A DNA stretch of 64,000 nucleotides from Geojedonia sp051814705 (GCA_051814705.1 JBPWQW010000008.1:62001-126000); one strand, 5' to 3'; numbered from the stretch's first letter, positions 8,216 through 16,844 are shown. Notes: generated from the sequence alone by a model not told the origin. A program made the numbers and translations.

Positions 8216-8926
8216 ATGGCAAGATGCACAGCACCATCAAGAGGACATAGAACAGCCAGCGGAGCAGCTGCCTGTCCTGCCTGCGGAGGACGTTCTCGCG
8301 GATATAGTACTTATCCATCTTATTACACTTCTCCTTACTCTTCAAATAGCAGTAGTTATGGAAGTAGAAGTTCTGGAGGTGGAAGTTCAAGAAATAGCAA
8401 ACCGAGATGGTCCAGTCCTTCATCTGGCATCTATTATACACCAACGGAAATTCGGACTTTAACGCCAGTTCGTGAGAATATTGAAAAACGCATAATTATA
8501 CCTGACCTTCGTGACGTTTTTCTTTGTCACGCTTGGGAAGACAGAAAAGAATCTGCGAAACAACTACACGATTTACTTGAAAACAATGGAGTATCTGTTT
8601 GGTTTAGTGAAAAGGATGTTCAGTTAGGTTCATCATTACTTCGAGAAATTGATAAAGGATTAGCAAATTCAAAAATTGGGATAGTTTTGGTCACGCCGTC
8701 ATTTATTGAGCGAATAAAAAATGAAGGAATTGCTGAAAAAGAACTTTCGGCACTTTTAGCTCGTGACTTACTTGTTCCAATTGTCCATAATACAACATTC
8801 GATAAACTTCGTGACGTAAGTCCTTTACTTGGCTCAAGAAGTGGATTAAGCACAAATGAAGAATCAATGCTAAACATTGCATTAAAATTAGCAGAGTTAG
8901 TGGAAGTTGAAGAAGAAGCTGTATAA
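8216..8926 (+). CDS. TIR-domain protein with N-terminal zinc-ribbon-like module
   Basis: The 236-aa product begins with a compact Cys/His module (MARCTAPSRGHRTASG then AACPACGG), which looks like a zinc ribbon. A Ser/Tyr/Gly-rich linker follows to about residue 95, then a TIR domain from about residue 100: VFLCHAWEDRKESAKQLHDLL, VWFSEKDVQLGSSLLREIDKGL, GIVLVTPSFIE and KELSALLARDLLVPIVH. The Glu in EKELSALL is in the position of the catalytic Glu of NAD-degrading TIR domains. Bacterial TIR proteins are commonly effectors of anti-phage systems that deplete NAD. Here no sensor partner is adjacent unless the PLD protein upstream serves. Start ATG 8216 is 58 bp after the cassette junction. Confidence 0.85.
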   Translation: MARCTAPSRGHRTASGAAACPACGGRSRGYSTYPSYYTSPYSSNSSSYGSRSSGGGSSRNSKPRWSSPSSGIYYTPTEIRTLTPVRENIEKRIIIPDLRDVFLCHAWEDRKESAKQLHDLLENNGVSVWFSEKDVQLGSSLLREIDKGLANSKIGIVLVTPSFIERIKNEGIAEKELSALLARDLLVPIVHNTTFDKLRDVSPLLGSRSGLSTNEESMLNIALKLAELVEVEEEAV

Positions 8927-9014
8927 TCTAATTAAAAAACTCGCTCTAGCTCACTAAACTTATACCAACACGCTGGCATTTCTTACTACTATTGTTTTTT
9001 AAAATTATTAAATT

Positions 9015-9722
9015 ATGAAACTAATTATACTGTTATTAATTATTACAACTTTTTCATGTAGTAGTGAAGATGTAAACAAAAGTGAAAACAACAATGCTGA
9101 AAATTACAGACTCTTTAAAATAAAACAAACTTTTAGCGATGATGGAAGTGTTTCAATTGCCGAATTCAATTATAAAGACGGCTTATTAAATTCTGTAAAA
9201 AATACTGATAATGGCGAAATACACTTCAGTTATTTTTATTATAACTCAAATAACCAAATCGCATCAGGTACAAGTGATTATGGCTCTGAAACAACATATA
9301 CTTATACAGGGAACAATATAACTAAAGAATTTTACTCAGAGCAAGGTGGGGGTTATGAACTTATTACTGAATACTTTTATAATATCGATAATAATGTTGA
9401 GTCACAAAAGCAGTATAGTAATAATGAATTAATAAGTGAATTACTTTTCGAGTATGACGATAAAAATAATTTGATAAAAATTACAGACTTAAATTCTGGA
9501 TATATTGGCACACAAACCTTTGATAACATGAAAAACCCATACAAAACTTCTTATACAAAAGAATTACGGGTTATAAATCAATTGAATGGAGAAAATAATG
9601 TATTAGAAAGTTATCAAGTAGAAACATTTGTTTACGAATATAACGATAAAGGATACCCTATAAAGCAAACGATTTATGAATCAGGTAATCTTGAAAGTGT
9701 AGTTGAATTTGAATATAAATAA
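9015..9722 (+). CDS. Lipoprotein with YD/RHS-like beta repeats
   Basis: A 17-residue signal ends in a lipobox (ITTFSCSS), so the protein should be lipid-anchored in the outer envelope. The mature part is a run of short aromatic strands of the type FEYDDKNNLIKI, YFYYNSNNQIAS, YEYNDKGYPIKQ, the pattern of YD/RHS-like repeats. About eight such units fill residues 30-235. The family is widespread in Bacteroidota as small lipoproteins of unknown role. It is only 88 bp from the TIR gene, with no clear attC-like site between them. Remnants of a related protein lie at 47446-47694 and 48408-48556. Confidence 0.7.
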   Translation: MKLIILLLIITTFSCSSEDVNKSENNNAENYRLFKIKQTFSDDGSVSIAEFNYKDGLLNSVKNTDNGEIHFSYFYYNSNNQIASGTSDYGSETTYTYTGNNITKEFYSEQGGGYELITEYFYNIDNNVESQKQYSNNELISELLFEYDDKNNLIKITDLNSGYIGTQTFDNMKNPYKTSYTKELRVINQLNGENNVLESYQVETFVYEYNDKGYPIKQTIYESGNLESVVEFEYK

Positions 9723-9727
9723 AAACC

Positions 9728-9862
9728 CGCTCTTCGAAGTCTCCGCCAAAGGCGGACGGGTGTGACTTCGAAGTTATAAGACAGAGCAGGTGAGGTATTA
9801 TGCGAAGTTTTAAGCTTCGCAAAGTGGGGATATGGTACATTTTATTACTCATATAATGAGTT
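9728..9862 (+). repeat. Structured repeat R1 copy a plus attC-like right end
   Basis: R1 is a ~100-bp repeat with two hairpins. The first uses CTTCGAAGTC and its near complement GACTTCGAAG around an inner TCCGCC..GGCGGA stem. The second is GCGAAG..CTTCGC (9801-9820). Here R1 is joined to the right end seen at other sites (GGTACATTTTATTACTC, ATATAATGA, junction G|TTGGGC at 9860). Confidence 0.7.
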
Positions 9863-9897
9863 GGGCAACATTAAAAATTCGAATTAAATTAATAATT

Positions 9898-10509
9898 ATG
9901 CGAATAATTTCACTTCTAATATTTGTTTCAATATCAACATTGAACGGTCAAAATAAGTTTTTAACCTTTGAACAGGTTAATAGTGTCGAATATTTGAAAA
10001 CTATTGAAAATAACGAAGAGTTATCCGGATTTATAATCTCAACAGGAGATACAATAAGAGTAAATCAGTCTATAAAATTTGGAAAACCCGATATAATTCG
10101 ACCGATTTACAACGGAAATATTAACCGAGAAATTAATAATTACACTTCAATATTTATAGGCAAACCCGAAACTAAAACAATACTTCGCTTTCAATATTTC
10201 CCCGAAGGATACAATAATAAAAGTGTAAAAATAAAAACTATAGTTGGAAAAAAAGTAAGAAAAAAAGACCCGGCTATATTAATGTTAGGACTTGAAATTG
10301 AGGATGAAAATGTATCTCATCTTGATATAACCGCACTCCCTCATTCATTCGAAATAGGTGAGTTAATGATAAAAGATGGAATTTTAACAAAAGAAGTTGC
10401 ATTAGAAAAATTAAAAGAGGCAAAAGAGAAACTTAATCTCGAATTGATTACTCAAGCGGAATATGATAAAATTAAAGCTGAATTGTCACCAATCATTATG
10501 AAAGAATAA
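9898..10509 (+). CDS. Secreted protein with C-terminal SHOCT domain
   Basis: The open frame extends up to 9832, but the upstream codons lie in the cassette repeat. ATG 9898 starts a good signal peptide (MRIISLLIFVSISTLNGQ), so it is preferred (203 aa). The middle (residues ~20-150) is a beta-rich domain that I do not recognise. The last ~35 residues (ALEKLKEAKEKLNLELITQ then AEYDKIKAEL) match the SHOCT short C-terminal helical hairpin, found at the ends of many unrelated bacterial proteins and thought to mediate oligomerisation. It is alone in its cassette. Confidence 0.7.
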   Translation: MRIISLLIFVSISTLNGQNKFLTFEQVNSVEYLKTIENNEELSGFIISTGDTIRVNQSIKFGKPDIIRPIYNGNINREINNYTSIFIGKPETKTILRFQYFPEGYNNKSVKIKTIVGKKVRKKDPAILMLGLEIEDENVSHLDITALPHSFEIGELMIKDGILTKEVALEKLKEAKEKLNLELITQAEYDKIKAELSPIIMKE

Positions 10510-10511
10510 AA

Positions 10512-11102
10512 ACGTTGCACTACAAAGAACTGAGTTAAAAAACAAACCTTTTTTTGGTTAATTTGGAAACCTATATGCCGACAGGCAGGCAAAGTTCTCA
10601 TCATAGGGCAGTCCAGATTTTTGCTATAGCATTTCAATAACAAAAACACAACTTTCCCGCCTCTCCCTCGAGTCTGCTCCCAAAAAATCAAAGTTTTAAA
10701 AAATAGGGCAAAAAGATTCTCGAACCCTCCTCAAACAAAAAACCAAATGGTACCTATACGGTCATGGCCCCCAAATACTGGCTTGTGGCACTGATGTTTT
10801 TGTGAGTATGGCTAAAGGTGCCCCAGTGCTGTAGCCTGTTATGTTGAAAGTGTTCTTAAAAACCATAGTTTTTCCGAAGGCATCTCGAAAGACAGTGGGG
10901 GATGGGCTGGCCTAAAGGCCTTTGCGGCATAAGGTGTTGAAAACTACAGAATTCGGTATTAATTTACGGGTTAAAATGCTTATATTTAGATGCGCGCTAA
11001 CTATGAATTGGTGTGACGCTTTACATTTTATTAGAGGCGTGTCATGTGGTCTATCCTTAACAATAATGGGATATGTACATTTTAATACACGTATAACGGG
11101 TT
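10512..11102 (+). repeat. Long attC-like spacer (about 590 bp)
   Basis: The left end has ACGTTGCACTAC (10512-10523), spacer AAAGAA and inner box CTGAGTTA (10530-10537). This is followed by the block AACAAACC..GGTTAATTTGGAAACC and a PuGGCAGGCA remnant shared with sites at 13680, 17760, 19870, 23920 and 33285. The right end has the core (GGTATTAATTTACGGGTTAA to TGCGCGCTAACTATGAATT; 10950-11015), then ATATGTACATTTTAATACAC and junction G|TTATAGG at 11100. About 300 bp between (10600-10900) show no gene that I can support. A copy of 10892-11015 recurs at 12648-12770. Confidence 0.6.
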
Positions 11103-11111
11103 ATAGGTAAT

Positions 11112-11993
11112 ATGACAAAAGACATTCCACATATCACATTTAATCCTGCAACAACCAACAATTTTGGTTTTGAGATTGTTCCGATTGAACAAATCGCTAA
11201 AAGTAATAAGGTACACCAGCACAATCCTGAATTACCCCATCAGCTAAAATTTTATACTCTAATTTTTTTTACACAAGGCACAGGCAGGCATTTTATCGAC
11301 TTTAATTGGTATCCTGTTCAACAAAATAGCTTGGTTTATCTAACCAAAGACCAAATCAATGCTTTTGAGTTTTCAGAAGCGTTAAAAGGCTATTGTATCC
11401 TATTTACCGAAGAATATTTTATAAATAGTTTTTCTAATTTAACAGATGACTTTGTGTTTAGACTTTTTAATCCAGAGTTATTTTCGCCTATTCTTCAAAT
11501 TCCTCAAAACTCCGAGTTTGTAACTTATTTTAAGTTATTGCTCAAGGAATATAGTAACTCTCAATCATTTAACCACAAAAATATTATCAATTCACTATTA
11601 ACTATTTTAATTTCAAAAGCAGAAAACTTAAAACAAAATTTAACCTTTCATAGTTCAGATGCATCTAAAGTTGTTGTGTATCAAAATTATATGTCGCTTA
11701 TTGAGAAAAATCTAACCCAAAGCAGAAGTGCAAATTTTTACGCCAAAGAACTGGCGATAAGTTACAAGCATTTAAATAGCATTTGTAAGGATTTGATAAA
11801 TAAAACCGCCAAAAACGTGATTGATGATTTTGTAATTCTTCAAGCAAAAAGAAATTTAATCAATTCTACTATAAACAGTTCTGAATTGGCATATAGTTTA
11901 GGATTTGAAGACCCAACAAACTTTAGCAAATATTTTAAAAAAAATACAGGTTTAACCCCAAAATCCTTTGTAAAATCGCTTATAAATGACTAA
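11112..11993 (+). CDS. AraC-family transcriptional regulator
   Basis: The 293-aa product has an N-terminal cupin-like ligand domain (LKFYTLIFFTQGTGRHFIDF, YPVQQNSLVYLTKDQINAFEF) and a C-terminal double HTH. The second HTH is clear in SELAYSLGFEDPTNFSKYFKK followed by TGLTPKSFVKS, the AraC signature. The cupin part begins with PHITFNPATTNNFGFEIVPI. The ATG is only 10 bp after the cassette junction G|TTATAGG, so the leader is almost absent. It sits in front of a MoaF-like secreted protein with a 91-bp gap. AraC regulators often control such neighbours, but no operator was identified. Confidence 0.9.
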   Translation: MTKDIPHITFNPATTNNFGFEIVPIEQIAKSNKVHQHNPELPHQLKFYTLIFFTQGTGRHFIDFNWYPVQQNSLVYLTKDQINAFEFSEALKGYCILFTEEYFINSFSNLTDDFVFRLFNPELFSPILQIPQNSEFVTYFKLLLKEYSNSQSFNHKNIINSLLTILISKAENLKQNLTFHSSDASKVVVYQNYMSLIEKNLTQSRSANFYAKELAISYKHLNSICKDLINKTAKNVIDDFVILQAKRNLINSTINSSELAYSLGFEDPTNFSKYFKKNTGLTPKSFVKSLIND

Positions 11994-12084
11994 TGGTTCA
12001 ACTTTAACCATTTTAACACCGATTTTCATCTTTTCTATAAGTAATAGTTGCTTCATCTTTGTACCATAATTAAAACCCATAAAA

Positions 12085-12525
12085 ATGAAACACATATTGA
12101 CAACAGTTGCAATGACTCTTTTAATGACAGTTTGCATTGCTCAAGACAACACAACTGAAACAAACAAATTTGAATTTGGAGAAGCCGAACACCTTTTAGA
12201 TGGGTATTCATTAAACTTTCAATATCAAGATGGTAAAGCCATACACATGGAATTTGACAATGGAAAAGCCAAATATGAATGGATTGTTGGACCCGGAAAA
12301 GGGAGAGGAAATGAAGACATTTCTTATCGATCACGTCAAATCGGCAAAAATCTTTATATAATTAATTGGCATGAAACAGGAATTAAAGATTATTTGACCC
12401 TTGTTTTTGATTTTGAAAAAATGACAGTCCATAGTTCTGTAATAATCGGCTACGAAAATAAGCCTGAAAGACCATTGAAAACTGTATTTTTAAGTGGCGT
12501 TATTGATCATTTAAAAAAGCAGTAA
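12085..12525 (+). CDS. Secreted MoaF-like small beta-barrel protein
   Basis: An 19-residue signal (TVAMTLLMTVCIAQ) precedes a lipocalin-like domain with the pattern LDGYSLNFQYQDGKAIHMEF, KYEWIVGPG, YRSRQIGKNLYIINWHETG and LTLVFDFEKM. This resembles the MoaF / phenolic-acid-decarboxylase fold. The ligand is unknown. It may share a transcript with the AraC regulator upstream. The stop is followed immediately by repeat DNA. Confidence 0.6.
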   Translation: MKHILTTVAMTLLMTVCIAQDNTTETNKFEFGEAEHLLDGYSLNFQYQDGKAIHMEFDNGKAKYEWIVGPGKGRGNEDISYRSRQIGKNLYIINWHETGIKDYLTLVFDFEKMTVHSSVIIGYENKPERPLKTVFLSGVIDHLKKQ

Positions 12526-12845
12526 GACGGGCAACTGGCTCAACTTGCGGCAGTACATTCCAGTTCTTCGACGCCTCACCTAAGTGGACGGGTGTGACTT
12601 TGAAGTTATAAGATAGAGCAGGTGATTAAACTTCGCAAAGCTAAAAGTGGGGGATGGGGTGGCCTAAAGGTCTTTGGGGCATAAGGTGTTGAAAACTAAA
12701 AAATTCGGTATTAATTTACGGGTTAAAATACTTATATTTAGATGCGCGCTGACCATGAATTGGTGTTGACCCAATAATAACAAAAAGCGCTTGTATCCTG
12801 AACTTAAAAGTGGTAAGCGCATGTTTTATTAACTTGTTATAAGTT
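12526..12845 (+). repeat. Repeat spacer: degenerate R1 copy b plus core and family-A right end
   Basis: A decayed R1 (12563-12640) is followed by GGGGGATGGGGTGGCCTAA, a block shared with 10894, and the core (GGTATTAATTTACGGGTTAA..GCGCGCTGACCATGAATT; 12700-12765). The right end is of a second type (CTTGTATCCTGAACTTAAAA, GGTAAGCGCATGTTTTATT, AACTTGTTATAA) with junction G|TTAGCC at 12843. The same right-end type occurs before 13914, 14937, 17986 and 31728. Confidence 0.65.
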
Positions 12846-12890
12846 AGCCTTCATTATGACCAACCAATAAGATTCCCGCTTTCTCGGGAA

Positions 12891-13655
12891 ATGAATATGA
12901 TAAAATTCTTTAGAAAAATTAGACAAAAAATGCTGACAGAAAACCTGCCTACCGGTCAGGCAGGCAAGTTCAGCAATTATCTAATTTATGCAATTGGCGA
13001 AATTATACTTGTGGTTATTGGGATTTTAATTGCGTTACAAATCAATAATTGGAATGAGGTAAGAAAATTTAAGAATTTAGAAATTGTTACTCTAATAGAA
13101 ATACAGAAAGGTTTAAAACAAGCACTTAAAGAAAATTTACGCGTTGAAAAAGCTAATATGTCGACAATTGAAAACTATGAGATTTTGTTGGAGCATATTA
13201 ATAAAAAATTACCTTATTCAAAATCCTTAAGTGCTAATTTTTTCGCTCTATTGAGTTGGCAAGAACCTGATTTTAATTTTTCTGGTTTTGAATTATTTAA
13301 AAGTCGTGGACCTGACTTAATCTCAAATGATAGCATTAAAATAAATCTTTTAGAAATTTATGAGGAAAAAATACAGTATTTGGTAAACGACCATAATAAG
13401 ACAGAGTGGAACTACAACAATACGATAATGACACCATTTTTTACTGATAATTTTGAATTTGATTTAACAAATAGAACTGTCATTCCAAACAATTATACAG
13501 AATTGATAAATAATCAACAATTCAAGAATAAATTGACATATTTAATCTTCATAAGAAGTTACGGAGTTGATTATAGCAAAAATTTAAGTTTGCTTATTAA
13601 GAAACTAATAAATGACATCTCTGCTGAAATTGACAGATTAGAACGTGAAAAATAA
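12891..13655 (+). CDS. DUF6090 family membrane-anchored protein, copy 1
   Basis: The 254-aa protein has the family N-terminus MIKFFRKIR, a single helix YAIGEIILVVIGILIALQIN at about residues 33-53, the motif NNWNE, then a mostly helical, charged domain of about 195 residues. It is probably an inner-membrane protein with a soluble helical domain; the function is unknown. Residues LPTGQAG (about 21-27) are encoded by a 21-bp palindrome at 12944-12964 that is absent from copy 3 (19090). The ends of the cassette match: G|TTAGCCTTCATTAT before the gene, ATAACGAAAGCAAAAC after the stop. Confidence 0.8.
   Translation: MNMIKFFRKIRQKMLTENLPTGQAGKFSNYLIYAIGEIILVVIGILIALQINNWNEVRKFKNLEIVTLIEIQKGLKQALKENLRVEKANMSTIENYEILLEHINKKLPYSKSLSANFFALLSWQEPDFNFSGFELFKSRGPDLISNDSIKINLLEIYEEKIQYLVNDHNKTEWNYNNTIMTPFFTDNFEFDLTNRTVIPNNYTELINNQQFKNKLTYLIFIRSYGVDYSKNLSLLIKKLINDISAEIDRLEREK
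12944..12964 (+). repeat. 21-bp palindrome inserted in frame in a DUF6090 gene
   Basis: CCTGCCT and AGGCAGG arms flank ACCGGTC. It encodes LPTGQAG in the juxtamembrane segment. The same palindrome family occurs between genes at 6066 and 53625. Sister genes at 24333 and 26168 carry related inserts at the same or a nearby place. The gene at 19090 lacks it. Confidence 0.75.
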
Positions 13656-13656
13656 C

Positions 13657-13915
13657 GAAAGCAAAACAAAGCACGGCGTTAAAAAACAAGTCTTTTTAGA
13701 CCAATTTGGAAACCCGTCTGCCGACAGGCAGGCACTTGGTAGAAGTATAACTAAAGGTCCACTTTATAGTTACGGTTTCCCGCAATACAATACTTACAAA
13801 ATTTACTACATTTAGGCGCTCTGACTATGAATTTTTGTTGACCCAGAATACAAAAGTTGCTTGTATCCTGAACTTAAAAGTGGTAAGCGTATGGTTTATT
13901 ATCTTGTTACACCTT
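13657..13915 (+). repeat. attC-like site after DUF6090 copy 1
   Basis: Outer end GAAAGCAAAAC (13657-13667) is followed by AAAGCA and inner box CGGCGTTA (13674-13681), then AACAAGTCTTTTTAGACC, AATTTGGAAACC and a GACAGGCAGGCA piece. The core (TTACGGTTTCCCGCAATAC.. to TTTTTGTTGACCC; 13770-13850) and the family-A right end follow, to the junction C|TTAGGC near 13913. Confidence 0.65.
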
Positions 13916-13955
13916 AGGCACAAACAAAAAAATTAAATCAACTAAAATAAAAATT

Positions 13956-14726
13956 ATGGGAACAACAACATTATTTAATCTATCAGGAAATGTAGCGATC
14001 ATTACTGGTGGAAATGGAGGACTAGGTCGTAGCATTGCAATAGGTTTGGCAGAAGCTGGAGCTTCAGTGGCAATATTTGGGCGCAACGAAGATAAAAACA
14101 AAAATACCCTTGCCGAATTAAAAGCAATTGGAGTGAAAGCAATGGCCTTAAAAATTGATATCACAAAACGAGCTGAATTAGCACCTGCAATAAAAAAAGT
14201 GGAGCAGGAATTAGGTAATATTAGCATCTTGGTGAATAATGCTGGTACTGCAGTATTAAGTGGCGGAATTCTTAACGAAACAGAAGAAGAATGGGATGGC
14301 TTAATGGAGATACAACTTAACGCAGTGTTTTTATTATCGAAACTAGTTGCCAAATCCATGGTTGAAAACAAAAGAGGAAAGATAATAAACATTGGTAGTA
14401 TGTATTCCTTTTTTGGCTCTGGTATTATACCTTCCTATAGTGCAGCAAAAGGTGCTATTATTCAATTAACCAAATCTATGGCTATAGAATTAGCACCACA
14501 CAACGTTCAAGTTAATGCCATTGCTCCTGGTTGGTTTGAAACGGATATGACAGCTGTTGTAAAAACCATGCCTGTCATGAATGATGAAATAATACAAAGA
14601 ACACCAGCGGGACGTTGGGGTCAACCTAAAGAATTAGCCGGTACAGCTGTATTTTTAGCTTCTAAAGCATCTGATTTTGTAACCGGAGAAACCATTCGAG
14701 TGGATGGTGGATATGCTATTCGATAA
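13956..14726 (+). CDS. Short-chain dehydrogenase/reductase (SDR)
   Basis: The 256-aa cytoplasmic oxidoreductase has a cofactor motif TGGNGGLGRSIAIGLA (residues ~16-31), NNAG (NAGTAVLSGG), catalytic Ser in INIGSMYSFF, and Tyr/Lys in PSYSAAKGAIIQLTKSMA. The C-terminal GETIRVDGGYAI ending is standard. The spacing suits the classical SDR family, including 2-deoxy-gluconate 3-dehydrogenase / gluconate 5-dehydrogenase types. The substrate is unknown. It is the only gene in its cassette, following the junction at 13914. Confidence 0.9.
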   Translation: MGTTTLFNLSGNVAIITGGNGGLGRSIAIGLAEAGASVAIFGRNEDKNKNTLAELKAIGVKAMALKIDITKRAELAPAIKKVEQELGNISILVNNAGTAVLSGGILNETEEEWDGLMEIQLNAVFLLSKLVAKSMVENKRGKIINIGSMYSFFGSGIIPSYSAAKGAIIQLTKSMAIELAPHNVQVNAIAPGWFETDMTAVVKTMPVMNDEIIQRTPAGRWGQPKELAGTAVFLASKASDFVTGETIRVDGGYAIR

Positions 14727-14736
14727 TAAATTAGAT

Positions 14737-14938
14737 AATATTATTAGGCAGAAGTATTAGAAATTGTTATAACTAAAGGCTCACTTTATAGGTACGGTTC
14801 CCTGCAATACAATACTTGCAAAATTTACTACATTTAGGAGTTCTGACTATTAATTTTTTTGACCCCGTAAAAACAAAAGGAGCTTGTATCCTGAACCTAA
14901 CAGCGGTAACTGCATGTTTTATTATCTTGTTACACGTT
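14737..14938 (+). repeat. attC-like spacer, right half
   Basis: The core (TACGGTTCCCTGCAATAC.. to ATTAATTTTTTTGACCCC; 14790-14865) is followed by the family-A right end (GCTTGTATCCTGAACCTAA, GCATGTTTTATTATCTTG, TTACACG) with junction G|TTGGCTGTAAT at 14936. The left half is short; only TTAGGCAGAAGTATTAG resembles other sites. Confidence 0.6.
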
Positions 14939-14998
14939 GGCTGTAATATAAGCTGACGAAAATACTAACCAAAAAATTAACAGTAAAATAAATTTAAA

Positions 14999-15517
14999 AT
15001 GTATACTATTAGAAAAAAGTCATCAGTCATCGTTCTTACAGGAACACTTCTTATTATCTCAATCTCTCTATTTTCTTGTAAAAATAGAAGCTCTGAATCA
15101 ACTTCAGTGGAAAATGAAAGTAAGGAGTTTAACATCGATAATATCAGAAAAGAAATTGATTTGGCAAACCTTGAGTTTATAAACCTATTCAATAAAAGCG
15201 ACTCTATTGGTTTAGCAAATATGTTTACTTATGATGGAAAATCAATGGAGCCGAACGAACCAGCTTTTATTGGCAGGGCAAATATCCAAACTCATTATTT
15301 TTTAGTTATGAATGCAGGTGCTAACAAATTGGACTTAACAACCATCGGTCTATGGGGCGATGAAAAAATGCTTGCGGAAGAAGGAGAATATACATTTATT
15401 GATAAGGATGACAAACTATTAGATAAGGGCAAATACATAGTTTTATGGAAAATGGAAGACGGCAAATGGAAACTCTTTCGAGACTGTTATAACTCTGATT
15501 TAACAATGCAGCATTAA
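14999..15517 (+). CDS. Lipoprotein with NTF2-like (SnoaL/DUF4440) domain
   Basis: The 172-aa product has a signal peptide with lipobox SISLFSCKN. The mature part has the cone-shaped NTF2-like pattern: NLEFINLFNKSDSIGLANMF, YTYDGK-type strand, FIGRANIQTHYFLVMNAG and a C-terminal GKYIVLWKMEDGKWKLFRDCYNSD. Such proteins bind small ligands or are inactive isomerase-like folds. The substrate is unknown. Cassette ends match well: G|TTGGCTGTAAT before and ACTACAGCCAAC after the gene. A second NTF2-like lipoprotein is at 23362. Confidence 0.75.
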   Translation: MYTIRKKSSVIVLTGTLLIISISLFSCKNRSSESTSVENESKEFNIDNIRKEIDLANLEFINLFNKSDSIGLANMFTYDGKSMEPNEPAFIGRANIQTHYFLVMNAGANKLDLTTIGLWGDEKMLAEEGEYTFIDKDDKLLDKGKYIVLWKMEDGKWKLFRDCYNSDLTMQH

Positions 15518-15557
15518 ACTTAATCCTATAGTAATTTTACGAGAACCTAAATGAAAC

Positions 15558-15696
15558 ACTACAGCCAACAAAGAACTGAGTTAACAATAATGCTTAGTTT
15601 AGTGTTTAATCAAGAGTTCGTGCACTTTTGTTACGTCTGATTTTCCTTCGGAAAATCCTCGCTCTCAAAACCGCATTATTCTTATACATAAACGTT
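15558..15696 (+). repeat. attC-like site between NTF2-like and WD40 cassettes
   Basis: Outer end ACTACAGCCAAC (15558-15569), spacer AAAGAA, CTGAGTTA. Inner arm AACAATAATGC (15583-15593) pairs with GCATTATTCTT (15673-15683). The apex is the hairpin GATTTTCC-TTCG-GAAAATC (15639-15657). Junction G|TTACCTGCAAT at 15694. Length is about 137 bp, within the classical attC range. Confidence 0.75.
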
Positions 15697-15743
15697 ACCT
15701 GCAATAAGAGCAAGGACATCGATATAAAAAATCTTTTGCATAA

Positions 15744-16652
15744 ATGAGAATTGAGGTAAAGAAAATAGCGACACTCACAGGTCATAGCGACTCAGTATAT
15801 GCATTAGATAAAGGAATAGATGAACATCTTATTTTCTCTGGTAGTGGCGATAAGATAATCGCTCAATGGAATTTAAAAACATTTCAAGACGAAAAAGTTG
15901 TAGCTAGTTATCCTACCGTTTTATATTCTATTTGTCACATACCCGAAAAACAATTATTACTGGCAGGAACTTCAGATGGCAATGTTCATATATTAGATTT
16001 AGAAAAGAAAGAAGAAATAAAAATTCTAAAAAACCATACTTCTCAGATTTTTAATATTAGGTATTCTATTAAAACCAATTGCATTTATACAGCTGGTGGA
16101 GACGGTAACTTTGCAATTTATTCACTTGACACCTTCGCCTTAATTAAGATTGAAAAACTATGTAATGAAAAAGTACGAGATATTGATTTTAATTATAAGA
16201 CTTCTGAAATAGCTATTGCTTCAGGAGATTGCAACATTCGTATTTTTGACCTAAAAACGGTACTGAAAAAAAAGGTCTTTGTTGGACATCGGCTTTCGTC
16301 AAATGTTGTGCGCTTTAGTCCGGATGGAAAATTCCTTTTAACGGGGGGTAGAGATGGTGATTTAAACATCTGGCAAGTTGGACATTATGAGAAAATAAAA
16401 TCAATTCCTGCTCATGATTGGGCGATTTACGATATTGCATACAGCCCAAACTCTAACTTATTTGCTACGGCTAGTCGTGACAAAACATTAAAAATTTGGG
16501 ATTCGAAAACATTTCAACTATTAAAAGTGATTAACAAAGAAAAATATGATGGACACCTATATTCTGTAAATAAATTAATTTGGAGCTCCTACAATAATTA
16601 TTTGATTTCTGCAGGGGACGATAGAACTATTATAATATGGGAAATAAATTGA
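15744..16652 (+). CDS. WD40-repeat protein (stand-alone beta propeller)
   Basis: The 302-aa cytoplasmic protein has about seven WD40 blades and no signal or extra domain. Repeats are visible as LTGHSDSVYALD..IAQWNLKT, LKNHTSQIFNI, FVGHRLSSNVVRFSPDGKFL..LNIWQVG, IPAHDWAIYDIAYSPNSNLF..LKIWDSKT and a last blade ending DDRTIIIWEIN. A complete seven-blade propeller normally acts as a protein-interaction platform. Single free propellers in bacteria have unknown roles. It is alone in its cassette. Ends: G|TTACCTGCAAT before and AATGCAAGGTAAT after. Confidence 0.85.
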   Translation: MRIEVKKIATLTGHSDSVYALDKGIDEHLIFSGSGDKIIAQWNLKTFQDEKVVASYPTVLYSICHIPEKQLLLAGTSDGNVHILDLEKKEEIKILKNHTSQIFNIRYSIKTNCIYTAGGDGNFAIYSLDTFALIKIEKLCNEKVRDIDFNYKTSEIAIASGDCNIRIFDLKTVLKKKVFVGHRLSSNVVRFSPDGKFLLTGGRDGDLNIWQVGHYEKIKSIPAHDWAIYDIAYSPNSNLFATASRDKTLKIWDSKTFQLLKVINKEKYDGHLYSVNKLIWSSYNNYLISAGDDRTIIIWEIN

Positions 16653-16697
16653 AATATGATCTCATGAACCAAATGACAGTTGCAAAAAGTAAGATCA

Positions 16698-16844
16698 AAT
16701 GCAAGGTAATCTCTAAGTTATAATGCATTTTCAAGGAGAACACCGACCGAATATAGGTTAAGCTTAAAGCAGGTAGAAATTATTTAACTTTGTAGTACGT
16801 CGGAAAATCAGTTGTGATTTTCCACAACTAACCATAAAACCGTT
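16698..16844 (+). repeat. attC-like site after the WD40 gene
   Basis: Outer end AATGCAAGGTAAT (16698-16710). The apex is the hairpin GGAAAATC..GATTTTCC (16802-16823). Inner arms (GTTATAA near 16716 and AACTAACCAT near 16826) pair only partly. Junction G|TTAGCACCAATTT at 16842. Confidence 0.6.

Noticed and set aside
8272..8292. CCTGTCCTGCCTGCGGAGG in the TIR gene as another inserted palindrome
   Set aside because: It encodes the conserved-looking CPACGG part of the zinc-ribbon module and is not a clean palindrome.
8927..9014. attC-like site between the TIR gene and the YD lipoprotein
   Set aside because: The 88-bp gap shows no inner arm pairing and no G|TT junction matching an end after 9722.
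9832..9897. Extended start of the SHOCT-domain gene
   Set aside because: These codons lie in the repeat right end. ATG 9898 starts a proper signal peptide.
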